NCBI RefSeq assembly: GCF_042453785.1
Contig: NC_091661.1
Coordinates: 28,015,501 to 28,079,500, forward strand
Source of the DNA: Malus domestica
Taxonomy: Eukaryota > Streptophyta > Magnoliopsida > Rosales > Rosaceae
Direction of reading: 5' to 3'
DNA length: 64,000 nt
Position 1 is the first letter of the stretch; each line of letters begins with the position of its first letter. A program made the translations under genes and the position numbers. Below are positions 44,716-56,374 of this stretch, piece by piece. The notes beneath the pieces were generated by a model. It saw only the letters and a program-made list of their open reading frames with translations, made no database searches and was not told where the DNA came from.

Positions 44716-47295
44716 ATGAGGAACATATTCATGTCTAGTAATTCGCTTTTAATATTAGCATTAGGGAGTTTGGCCATGGTAGCAGCTGCACATTTTGACT
44801 ATGCTGATGCCTTGTCGAAAAGCATTTTATTCTTTGAAGGGCAGAGGTCCGGAAAGTTACTGTCTTCCCAACGATGAAACTTAGTCCAGATTGGACAAGT
44901 TGCTGAATCCGCATCAATTTTATTTATAAACACCATACCACCATCATATGGTGTTACTAATCCATGTGTATGATTTAAGGCAATTATTTTGTTGTTGTCT
45001 TAGTTGTAACATTTCCTCAACTCTTGCTTACCACTTGTGCTAAACCCTAGTTTCTTTCAAAATTGTATCGTTAACAATAATGTCCATAATAATTAATTAG
45101 TTGACTGGATATTGTAACACCAAGTTTCCCACAGATTGATCTGGTGGGGGGATACTATGATGCAGGCGACAACGTGACTTTCCTACGGCCTTCACAACAA
45201 TGTTGTCATGGAGTGTTCTAGAGTTCGGACAACTTATGGGGCTGGAGTTTCAACATACTTTGGAATCCATAAGATGGGGGACTGATTATATGCTCAAGGC
45301 CACAAGTGTTCCTGATTCTGTAGTCGGCGTAGTTGGTGACCCCAATAGCGATCATAATTGTTGGGAAAAGGCCTGAAGACATGGACACCCGTCGAACCTC
45401 TTACGTTGTGAATAAAGGAAAGCCTGCCTCAGAAGTTTCGCCCGAAATTGCAGCTGCACTTACAGCTTCTTCCATGGTGTTTAAAGATTTGGACAAAGCA
45501 TACTCCGATTCACTTCTAGATAGGGCTACCCAAGTATGCAACTGATGATCAGAACCTTTTTTTTTTGCTTTTGTATTTTACTTTAACATTTGGGTTAACA
45601 AATCTTTCTTTGTCGGATTAGGTTTTTGAATTTGCAGATAAGTACAAAGGATCTTACAATGATAGTATTGGAGAAGGAGCATGCCCTTTTTACTGTGATT
45701 ACAGTGGCTACACGGATTGATACAAATTTAAAATTGGTAATCTTAGTATTGATGGCCTTAATTTCGTTTTTCTAGGATATGATTATAATCCACGTCCCCT
45801 TTTGTTTATTTTGTTTGACTATTTATATATAAGTGTGTGTGTTGTAGGATGAATTGATTTGGGGAGCTTCATGGTTATGCAAGGCAACTAAGGATCCTAA
45901 TTATTGAAACTATGTCAAAAAACAACATAAACTCTTTGGAGTCCAATGTTGTAATTAGAAATGTGAATGGGAATCCTGTTGCATCTGTAGGTGGTAGTTT
46001 CGCCGAATTTGGATGGGATGCAAAGCATGCTGGTATTAACATACTTGTTTCTCAGGTAATTAACTTCTAATTTTTAGTTTTAACACCTCTTCTCTGTAAT
46101 TTGATTGCTAATTAGAAGATTTCTTCTTTAATTATTTATTGTAGTGGGTAATGACTGATCGCTCCAGTTCTAATCCCTTCATCCCCAAAGCTGATCAGTT
46201 TGTATGCTCCATTTTGCCCGAATCACCGGTTCTCAAATCAGTCTCATATTCACCAGGTAGTTTTCTTTAGAACAAGTTGAAACAATATAATAAAGGTATT
46301 ATAACTGATATAACAGAAATGCCGCATGGCATTATTCTAGTGGTTGAGTTTGTTAATATAGTTAAAATGGTATCATTGTAATTGGGATATATGGTTATAT
46401 AAAGGATTATATAGCTATCATTTCCTTAAGTTTAATTGTATACATTTTCTCTTATCAATCAATACAATCTCTCTTGTTTCTCTACATCGCCTTCCTCTTC
46501 CTCTGTACCAACTTCATCTTTTGCAATGTAGTTAATACAGTAAACCCTAGTCAATCAATATCTGACATGTTATTTTGACAAACGCTGAGTCAAGATCACA
46601 CATACAGAAAAATCATGAAGAATATGCGTATTGTTACTTTCATACACACACACACACACACACATATATATCATTATCTAACAACGAAAGTTCTCTTTTT
46701 TCTGTTTTTGGCATCAGGGGGGCTGATGTTTAAATCCGAAGGAAGTAACATACAACATGTAACGTCCATATCATGTCTTTTCATAGTTTATGCTCGCTAT
46801 ATGAAAGCTGCAAGCAAGGTTGTTGATTGTGGCAACAATGTTCATGTCACTCCAACTAGTCTAGTTAATTTCACCAGAACACTGGTACGTACGTAGAGAG
46901 TAAACTGCTGTTTTGCTTCTTGATTATCTTGCGATTTTCGGTTTACATATTTAAATTTTGCAATGCAGGTTGATTATATACTAGGAAGCAACCCATCGGG
47001 GATGTCTTACATGGTGGGATTTGGGCAAAACTATCCTAGGAAAATACACCACCGTGGTTCTGTGTTGCCAAGCATGGATCAGCACCCACAGCACATTGAC
47101 TGCAACGCAGGATACTCGTATTTCCATGGCAATGATCCCAATCAAAACGACCTAACTGGTGCTGTTGTGGGAGGACCTGGTGAGGATGACAAGTACGAAG
47201 ATTCAAGAATTGATGCTACAAAATCAGAGCCAACCACGTACATCAACGCACCTTTTGTTGGTGTATTGGCTTACTACAAAGCTCTATACCACTGA
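44716..47295 (+). pseudogene. GH9 endo-beta-1,4-glucanase pseudogene (tandem copy)
   Basis: All seven exons of the upstream gene are recognisable: about 44716-44890, 45135-45533, 45622-45718, 45848-46055, 46145-46256, 46718-46884 and 46969-47295. Exon 1 reads [20 protein letters not shown] ... [13 protein letters not shown], then hits TGA. Exon 2 has lost bases after DAGDNV and shifts again near 45367 (the EKA-stop against WERPEE of the intact gene). The donor after exon 3 is missing, and exon 4 has an in-frame TGA near 45906. The last exon is intact and keeps HHRGS and DSR...SEP. No full enzyme can be made. Confidence 0.9.
46647..46667. repeat. (CA)n microsatellite in a pseudogene intron
   Basis: About ten CA units in intron 5 of the GH9 pseudogene, followed by TATATA. 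Confidence 0.8.
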
Positions 47296-48028
47296 ACAAA
47301 AAAGTAGAAAATGTGATCTTGTATTTCAACAAAGGTTCGTAGTCCTCTTTTGGATCAAAGATTTGAGTTGCAACTCTTTTCATATGTTAAATAAAGTTTC
47401 AATATTAATGTTACATTCACTTAAACTCATCCAAATATCCAAAAAAAAAAAAAAAAAAAAAAATTTATATCCTCTAGTAGGTGCATTTTTATGTTCTCTC
47501 AAATAAAACATGTTATTTTAAAGACGAAGAAAGCTTATTGCCCTGATTCGGCCATAATTTTTATAACAGTTTAGCTGCTACATAGAAGCAATTAATTTGA
47601 GTACAATAATTCTTTAAATTTTGGATACACTTTCTCTCCACCGTCGTTTCTATTGATGATCAATCTTTTTCTAGTAAAAACAAGATATATTAATCGAAGC
47701 ATATGAATTTTAACAATTTCTTAATCCAATCAAGATTTCTTTATATAAAGAAATTTAAGCTGAATTAATTTATAAAACTGTAACGATCGAAATTAACACA
47801 AGGGATGTTATGAAAATTGCTCTCAGTCAACAGAAATCAAACGATCATAAGACTAATGAAAAACGAATTTAGAAATTTCTTTTTCTTCCAAAAGGGGCAA
47901 AATTATTTCACATAAGAAAATGAAAATGAAAAATAAGAAATTTCAGAGTGGGCCCTCTTTATTTTTCCAAAGGTTTTTAACATCGAAAGTTCAAAACCTC
48001 TCTCAGTTCCAGATCCACGAAGACGAAG
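47296..48028. other. Spacer between the GH9 pseudogene and the Jagunal-like gene
   Basis: A poly-A run of about 23 bases at 47440-47463 and otherwise AT-rich DNA. The 5' leader of the next gene probably begins near 47950-48000. No other gene seen. Confidence 0.5.
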
Positions 48029-49728
48029 ATGCAGCAAAGAAGACCAGCATCAGGGAGGCCTACTGGAACGGACGGCTCAGATTTCAGCTATCGCATGGTT
48101 GTTGACTCTCGTAAGCTCCAGATAATCCGCTCCTCCTTTCCCTTTCTGTTACCTTTGGTTTCTATCACTTTCTCGGCAACCAAACAGATCTCTAGGTTCC
48201 TGAACTCTTTAAACTATTGAATCTTTTCTAATATTTTGCTTTGGGGTTATCTGATTTCAGGGTATCAGAAGGTAGCTAAAGGGAAATCTCGTCTCTACGC
48301 TCTTATTCTCACTCAGGTACTCAATTTCTCTCCCTCTCTGTCTGTTCCTCTCCAATGTTGTCTCTGTAATTTCTTGAAGCATTGGTTTTTTAAATAATAT
48401 TTTATTGAAATATCATTGCTCTAATTAAGCGGGTTTATATTATTTTCTGAAGTAGAAATCGTATTTAACTGGGTTAATGTGCATGAACTTTTCAAGTAAT
48501 TAATTAGTGGATTTTGTTGTGTAAAAAACCTAATTGTGTTGGTAATATAGTTAAATAGTTTTGAGAATTTCAAGCAGATATGAACAATCAATAGACAACA
48601 TGAGGCAATTTATACGGTTCCGCTATTGTTCTATGTTCATAGGAAAAAAATGGCATTAGCTGATTGTTGTTGAACTGGATAGGTTGGTTTAGTGGATTTT
48701 TCTGTCCCTCAAAATGTAGCCGATGACGCACAAAACCTTGCTACAGTTTGACTCGTATGCAGCAGAAACAAATCGGGTCACGTATCCTCTTATTTGGATT
48801 GTGTTAGATAGGTACAATCTGTATTTGGGGTCTCACAACAGATGCCTTACACAAGCAGGTTGAGTTCATACCACCAACGCAGAACATTTTGGGTACATTC
48901 TTTTGTGATGTACCTGGCATGTTGAAGGTTAAGTCATGACTAAACCGGTTTTGGTGACCCGGTTAACATTTAGTTATCAGGCAGATTGGATATGCGATGT
49001 ATACTTAAATAAACTGACTCTCTTATTAATTATAGCATTTGCTCTTCTGCAGGCTGTCGTTCAATTGATAGGAGTCCTATACACTTTTCTATCTACATCA
49101 AATGGGGACGGTCCAGATGTGATTGCTATCTCATCTGTTGCTATCGGTTCTATTTCTTTGATAATCGGGGAGTTGGGTAGGTGTTGCTAAGTCCTTTGTT
49201 TTTCTTTCACGTTACTGAAGTTTTTGCAACTGTTCACATAATGCAACTTTCTGTTGTGCCAAAGGTCGAAGGCGCAGCCGAGTGTCTTTGTTGAAAGTGT
49301 ACATGGTTGCATCATCTGTTGGAATACTTCTCTCCATGGCTTGTGTTGCTAAGGGAAGTTTAACACTAGCGGTAAGTCAGTTCTTCATTTCCAACTGTTG
49401 ATTATCACTTAGGAATTTGAAACCTTCATGATTGTTCGCCCTTTCTTGTTATTGCCGGAATTTCCTGACTGTTGTACTGTATGGAATCACTGGGTAGGAT
49501 TTGCAAATTTCAAGTTTCTGGGAAACAAAGAAATTTGACCTTGTCGAGGCCACTCGCACTGTAATTGGTTAGTGTCTGTACTTTCTTCTTGCAATGCTAA
49601 TAGAATTAAAATGGCGAAAGTCTAATATGTATGTGTCAAATTTGACAGCATTCCTGGTTCAAATATTTGCAATCAGCACAACGACTTCTCTCATCGGTAA
49701 CATGTCTCCTCCAAAAAGAGCCTCGTAG
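48029..49728 (+). CDS. Jagunal-family ER membrane protein
   Basis: Six small exons with GT...AG borders: 48029-48110, 48261-48316, 49053-49176, 49265-49371, 49498-49567 and 49649-49728. Reading phase is kept throughout, giving 172 residues. The N-terminus has GTDGSDFSYRMVV (residues 13-25), matching the TDGSDF start of animal Jagunal, followed by YQ. Four hydrophobic helices lie at about 40-60, 68-88, 97-116 and 144-164, as in the family, and the tail ends SPPKRAS. Jagunal proteins shape the endoplasmic reticulum and vesicle traffic in animals; the plant role is little known to me. The assignment rests on the N-terminal motif, length and four-helix layout. Confidence 0.85.
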
Positions 49729-50116
49729 CTGCTTCCTATAGCCACAATCATTCCAGTGATCTACAAGAATTTTTATTGTTCAGTTTATTTCGGCGTTCAA
49801 ATTTTGTAATTCGAGGAAATTATTTAGAAACAAAACAGTTATTGTAGGGAATTTTATTTGATCCATCAATAGAAATTGGGTGACATTTAATATCGGCAGG
49901 AATGATGATACATGTCTTATGTATTTATGCCAAGTTCGGAATAATTTTTAAGCATCGGCGTTGGAGGGAACGATGATACATATTTTAATCTCTCTCTGCT
50001 AAATTTTTTGGATGATCTTGCTGAACCAAGATGCTGGCCGGAACTTTGAAGGACATTAACAATGTTTGCTGAACCTTGAAGGACATTAACAATGTTTCTT
50101 CAAATTTTTTAAGAAA

Positions 50117-51060
50117 CACAATTCAAATGGGGGTTTTGGTTGTGACATTGATTTTGATACACTCGCTATTCAATGTGAATGTCTGCTGCTATAGCTCACT
50201 TTCTTTTTAAATTATCATTATTAAGGGAAGGAGAAGTGTTCGAAACTATCACAATGATTTAAGAAAAGAACTAATCTAGCATCAAATTATTACCCGACCA
50301 CCGACTTATACTTGGTGCCGACTTAACTTACTATATAATCCGCAAGTTTGTGATTTGTTCTACTTTTAGCTGTAACCATCTGCATTAATTGATAACTTTG
50401 AAGATACTGTTGATTTTTTTTTTCAACTAAACTAGATCATAATTTGAAAGGAAAACTAATGAAAAGGGTTTGAAAACTTTGAGTTTTAATGATAAGGACA
50501 AAATAAAGGGTAAAGTGAATAGTACCAGGATTGACTTTTTAGTGTAAAAATGTGATTTTTCGTTAAAGTGAACAGTACCAGGTGTTTTTTTGTTAAAGTT
50601 CCCTAATTTGAAATGGCTGCCAAATGTCAACTTTGACCTTCCACACACGTTCTTGGAGTTTTAAGTAGTCATCCATCCAACTCCATTGACTTTTATGGTC
50701 AAAAGTTGGCATCTAATAATGCATCGATAGTGTCCAGGATCCCCGTGCAACAACAGTATCGCAAATAGTAATCCACACCACATTGATCGTGTTATGAGTT
50801 ATGATCCACATTGACTGTCCTGCAACGTTTCACATTACACTAGAGACCATGTTACACATACAAGACGTTTAAAATAATATAAATAAAACGAATAGTTAGT
50901 GGTTTTGTCACGGCAATCCATCTTTTCGGGAGCCGGAAAGACTCACAGAGGCATATATTTCAGCCTCATCTTGCCACCATTATGCAATTCATTAGCTTCA
51001 GAGATCAAACGCAGGACGCGCCGTGTAGAATACGAGTTTGGATATGATGCTTGATTTTGT
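50117..51060 (+). pseudogene. Relic of an LRR receptor-kinase 5' end plus a second promoter copy
   Basis: 50125-50205 aligns by eye with the leader and signal-peptide codons of the LRR kinase gene at 63170-63255 (shared text ggttttggttgtga, gattttgatacactc, gtctgctgct.tagctc). Homology then stops. What follows (50290-50400, 50600-50650, 50740-50850) resembles, in order, the region upstream of that gene (62340-62420, 62520-62580, 62850-62960). It therefore looks like the start of one lost gene copy followed by the promoter of another. Confidence 0.65.
50435..50615. repeat. Dispersed non-coding repeat
   Basis: The text from aaaggaaaactaatgaaaag to gttaaagttcccta is a repeat I recall as common in apple-type genomes (with 'gtgaatagtaccagg' and 'gtgaacagtaccagg' as an internal pair). 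It lies inside the LRR relic. Class not determined. Confidence 0.45.
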
Positions 51061-51406
51061 TTAACGAAAACAGCTTGCATAAAATGAATGCACATTCATT
51101 GTATATTTCGTTTCCATAATGCATTGTCATGTTTAGAGAATATTAAACAACCATTTAAAATAAAGCTACGTTTTGACGTGTGGGGCCCAAAAATAATAAA
51201 GCTTAAGTGTATAGAAAACCAAATCTATATTTAGGTTTTTTTTTTTTTTTTTTTTTTTTGACTCAGTGCTCACTGATGAGTCACAGACTCCATCCCGGTG
51301 GAGCACAAGAGTGTAACTATTCTTATTGTGTCACTGATAAAGGTATTTGTGGATATAAACACTGGATCCCACGCCTTGTTCATAATCTGAAGCTAATCAT
51401 CTCTTT

Positions 51407-53182
51407 TAGGGGTGGGCAAACGGGTACAGGAACCGCGGGTCGGGGCGGGTAATTAAGGTTCGGAGCGGGTACGGGCCGGTTCCAATTATTTAATAGGGGA
51501 AACAGGGCGGGCCGGGCCGGGCCCTTGATATTTTAGGGGCGGGCCGGTTCCAAATGTATAGAAAAACGGGGCCCCGGACCGGTCCGTTTTTAGACCAAAT
51601 GGACGGACGAGATTGAAAAGGAACATAACGTCCAATCTTCACCGTTGATTTTACCCTAGTCTACTCTCTCTCTCTCCTCTCTGATCGACTTCGACTCCTC
51701 TGAATCTGTCTCCTTCGGTTCTTCCGCTCTTCCGCAGCTCCGCTGTTCCGTCTTTGACCCTCTCCGTCTCTCGCCGTCATGCTCTGCCGTCTGTGACTCA
51801 AGTCACTCAACTGTCTTTCCTCTCTGATCGAGTATCCTTCGATTCTTTTCCTCGACGACATCGGACATCCTACCCAGACTTAGAGAACCCAGGCACCCAC
51901 GGTCCCACACCACCCATCTTCTCGTTCTCCTTCTTTCGTCCCCAACGATATTACCGCCGTCGCGACCACGAACACTCCATCGCCGCCGCCAGTTCAGGTG
52001 AATTCTTTACTATTTGCTGAATTCTTCTATTTTTTTTGTTCTTTGGTATATATTTTGGGGAAGAATTGTTAATTGTGTGGATTTTGGACCAATTTGGTAA
52101 TTGTTTATCTAATTGGTGATCTGGGTTCTTCGAGATTTTGCAGGTGGCTCGGGCTTCCGCATTCTCCTTTCCTTTGGACTCGTATTCGGAAGCATCTTCT
52201 CAACTGCTCAAGTATCTCCAGACTCCAGGTACCTTGTTTCCTTTTTTTTATTTCAATTGACGCACCTTTTTATTTTCTGAGACAAATTTGTTTTTTTTTT
52301 ATTACAAATTTGTATTGGGTTGGTTTAAATTTGTTCTTTGTATGATTCCTTGTTCTGATGTCTTCTGATTGAGGTGGTATGAGGCTGTGCAGCTGCTGTG
52401 CTGCTGTGTTTTTTTCTTTTCTTCGTAATGATTTTATTAAAAGGAGATTTTTAAATGACTGATGCTGTGGGGGTTCTGTGAGTGTGAGTCAATAAGTGTT
52501 TCGAGTTGTTTTTGGTTTTAGCTGGAAAGGTATCAAATGAGAGACAACCAAATGTCTGCATTGTAATATATCTTTGACACCAGGTTTTTGGTTTCTGAGA
52601 TACTGTTGAATACTTTGACTAAGATAACAGTCACTGCCACTATCTTCTTTTAGGACATTTTCAATGCTCAATTATCTCGTATGTGAATGTGGAAGAAGTG
52701 AAAAAGTGGTGAGGAATTAGCTCATTCATCATGTAAAAGTTGAATGAATGAATGTTGAAACCCCAGCCAGTGTAATTACCATATTGCCAATCTTTGTTGG
52801 TTGTGCTAACTGCCAGAATCGAAGCAATTTGTGCAATCTGTGCAGTTTTTTCAAACTGCAATTTGTGCAATCCATGCAATTTTTTTCAAACTGCAATCTG
52901 TGATTTTTTCCAAACTGGAATCTGTGTAAACTGTAAACTGGAATCTGTGCAGTTTTTTCACACTGCAATCTGTGCAGCAAACATTTTTAAATAGCAAAAA
53001 AAAAAAAAAAAATAAGGACCCGTGTACCGGGACCGAACCGGCCCGTTTCAACCTGGCCGGGTAAGGTCCGGTTCCTATTTTCAGAATTGTAATGCCCGGC
53101 CCGGCCCACCCCGTCTCCTTTAATTCCGGATCCGGTTCGGTCCCTTCAAAAATGGGCCCGGCCCGGCCCGTGCCCACCCCTA
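51407..53182. mobile_element. Non-autonomous hAT element (1776 bp)
   Basis: The ends TAGGGGTGGGCA and TGCCCACCCCTA are perfect 12-bp inverted repeats, with a perfect 8-bp target duplication atctcttt (51399-51406 and 53183-53190). Both subterminal zones are very GC-rich, with many ggcccg/cgggcc words. A second set of repeats (caatctgtgcagttttttc type) lies at 52828-52985. The middle has a CT-rich leader-like stretch with exon/intron-like borders (51650-52170) but no transposase, so it depends on a partner element elsewhere. Confidence 0.92.
52828..52985. repeat. Subterminal repeat cluster of the hAT element
   Basis: Five or six imperfect copies of a unit like 'caatctgtgcagttttttca/aactg'. Such clusters bind transposase in Ac-like elements; that role is inferred here. 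Confidence 0.6.
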
Positions 53183-53190
53183 ATCTCTTT

Positions 53191-54157
53191 TCATACCACG
53201 CCATGTTCTTATACCACTGCGTTTTGTTAATTTTTTTTTTTTGTCGCAATATGCTCTCTCCCATAATTTCCTCAATGGAAGGGGATCGTTAATTGAGAAA
53301 TCAAACTCTGCGATAACTTTTTCATGAAACGTTTCTGGGGTTAAGTGCTAATAATTCCGACAACAAAAGAGTTACAGGGGACAAATGGAAAGTGATAATT
53401 AAGTTCATGGTGGGAATAGGGGCTGTACGCTTCTCTCCCTTCTTCTATCATTGCCCATTGGCCTGATTACCACTGGCAAGCCATATGCAACTTAAAATAA
53501 CAGCAATACAGAATTCAAAATACAGTATTCCATTGGGTACGTACTAGGTTTACTTGATTCAAGTTTTAGTAAAAACTAGTCTTCTCTTCAACGAAAAATA
53601 AAATAATTCAAACCAAGGTAATCTGGCATTAAATCGTTAATTACGGATAATACTTGCATTCTATTCTTTCACTTGCAAATAATGTATTTTCATAATTGCA
53701 ATCGTTCAATCTTTTAATCTTCATTTGAAGATCATTCTTGAAAAAATGATTCGAATCATACATTGTTTAGTCATCTAAACATATCACATAAATCAACAGT
53801 TCATTATGAATATGCTACTTGGTGCCTATAATATTGATTTATTTAAAACATTTGGATGACTAAGCAATATTCATTTTGAATAATTTTTGGTAGAGATGAT
53901 ATCTTCAAATGAAAATTAAGATAATGAACGGTTTCAATTATGATATTTTTAATGATAAATATACATACACGTAATTATGGAAATGAACTCATCCCGCGAG
54001 GGGGATGCAAGCATTATCTGTTAATTAATCTCCTATTTTTTAGTTGTCGAGTAATTTGTCTAACAATATTTGGTTCTTGTCCAATAAATGTTCTTAACCA
54101 ACTGAGAAGTCCATTACATTGGTGCGTGTACTATACATAGGATATTTATGCAAATAT
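53191..54157. other. Spacer between the hAT element and the gypsy element
   Basis: AT-rich. A fold-back-like pair is possible (tttgaagatcattcttga near 53724 against tatcttcaaatgaaaatt near 53901). No gene seen. Confidence 0.45.
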
Positions 54158-55466
54158 TGACACGCCTCGACCCTGATATTCCCCGAATACCAGGACCGAC
54201 ACGTGCTGGCCGACACCCGAGGGTGACGAAAGCCATTAATTGATACAAAAGCTAAGAATAAGAAATAGATAAGGGTTAGAAATTTGAAATACAATGAGTT
54301 AACAGTTTAGGAACGTGCTCAGAGCATACAACTAAACCTAATCACTAAAAAGAATTAAGATAAGATTGCAAGAACAAAGGAGTGGGTCCTACCCCGAGAG
54401 GACTCGAAGATGCTGCTGCGGAAGTGTCTTCACGCCAGGATTATGTGCTTTGAATCTAAGTCCTGAATGGGGGCGCAAAACAAAGGTGAGTGGACCAAGT
54501 AGATATATATATATAATAAAACAGTTATCAACATACTAACCCCCAGGTTTTATAAAAACACATATATAATGTTAAACATAGGTTTTCCGAAACCTAGCAT
54601 GCCGTGCAATGTCTCAAATCATAACTCATATATAATAATCACTAGTGAATTGTCCGATAACCCCCAGGCCCCATGCCGGCTCCCCGTCTCTGAGCAGACA
54701 GTCAGAGGAAAATACACTTCAGGCCCCATGCCGGCTCCCCGTCCCTGTGCTAAATAGCCAGAGGAAACACACTCCAAGCCCTATGCCAACACCAAACCGT
54801 CGCCCGGGACGGACCGGAATCTATCCCTACGTCCCGTAGCGGAAAGGACCACTAGGTAAGTACAAAACCATTGAACATATATATATTGAAAAACAACTTC
54901 ATAGTATAAAGTCATCCATCATCTATACTATAAAGAGGTGTTCGAAACATGTTCTAGTATCATATCGTCATCCATCAGATATTCTATAAGAACACGGGTT
55001 ATAGGAAAAATAGTAATAATTCAAAGTAGCCTCAGTAAGCATATCATCTCATAAAGTACTTCATAAAACATAACTATTAAATCATGTTTTTCATGTATGC
55101 ATTTCTACTATAAAACATGCATTTTAGAAGGGGTCCACTCAGTACTTAGTTGCCAAAAGCTGCGCCACTAGCGAAGACGGAAACGTCACAATAATTGCCC
55201 CTAAGCACATAAATGGTACAATAAATAAAACTATATAATAGAAATTGAATTTGGGAAAACGGACATTGGAAACGGATCCAGAACGTCGAATTACCCTAAG
55301 AAGGGTTTGAATTAAATAAAATAGGGAATTTGGAATTGGATGGGTTTAGGGTTTTAATGGGTTTTAGGATTTCTAAGGTTTTGGGTTAAAATGGTTTAAG
55401 GTTAGGAAAGGGGTTTGGGTTTAAGCCCAAACACATACATATAGCCCAAACACATACATATACTAT

Positions 55467-55502
<36 letters not shown>

Positions 55503-56374
55503 CACAAGGCCCTAAGGCCTCCTAACAGAAATCAGGGCTTTAAGCCCTTGGTTGAAAACCGGCCCAAGGCCAACCAAAACTAGGGCCCGAGCCCTTTGGG
55601 TTTTAAAAACATATAACTAAAAATAAAAACTGAATGGGTTAGGGAACTGGGCTTAAGACATCACGGGCCTAAGGCCCGAGGGGGGGGGGAAAGGGGAGAG
55701 GCCAGATGGCCTGGTTTTGCCGAGAGAGGGAAGGCCGGAAATTCGGCCGGAAAACCACCTAACTTTAAACGGCCATAACTTTATCACTACTCAACGAAAT
55801 TAAGCGAGACAAAAACAAAAGTTGTAGCCCTTGAAGAGACGAAGAGAATGGTGCCTCACACGACGTCTAATTCACCGTGGTTTGGCCGGAAAATGCCTCG
55901 AAATTCGTCGGACTCGCCGGAAACTGGGTAAGATTCAAATGAGTATAACTTCTTCAATACTCAATGAAATTGAGTGAAACAAAAAGGAAAGTTGTAGTAC
56001 TCGACGAGACGAAGAGATTGATACCTTACACGCCGGCCAACTCGCCGTGGTTTGGCCGAAAATTGCCTCGAAAGTCGCCGGAGCTTACTCCTTACCGTCG
56101 AACTCGCAGGGCAGGGTGTGGGGTTCGTTGCGAGCCTCTCTTCGATGGTGACTCGGTCCTAGTGAGTCCAGGGGAAGAGAGAGATGCAAGAGGTTGAGGG
56201 AGAGAGGTACGGGATAGCTGAGAGGGAGAGAGCTAAGGGAGAGTTACAGGGGAGAGATACGAAGAAGAAGGAAGAGAGAGATAGGAGGCTGGGGACATAA
56301 ATCAGGGGTGGGTCCCCCTTGGCTCACCAATTAAGACTAACAATATTTTTTAAAAAATGGGGTGGGGTGTTTCA
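54158..56374 (-). repeat. Left (3') LTR of the gypsy element
   Basis: 2217 bp. Includes a (CA)n run at about 55472-55502, which accounts for much of the length difference to the right LTR. Confidence 0.9.

Noticed and set aside
46315-46560. Solo LTR in an intron of the GH9 pseudogene
   Set aside because: The text tgttaatatag ... gttaataca looks LTR-like, but the flanking bases (gagtt, gtaaa) do not form a target duplication.
51661-52020. Arg/Ser-rich splicing-factor-like protein
   Set aside because: It comes from the CT-rich leader-like stretch of the hAT element; low complexity explains it.
54569-54839. Small proteins in the gypsy LTR (repeated at 59872-60142)
   Set aside because: They lie in both LTR copies and have no domain; they are non-coding LTR text.
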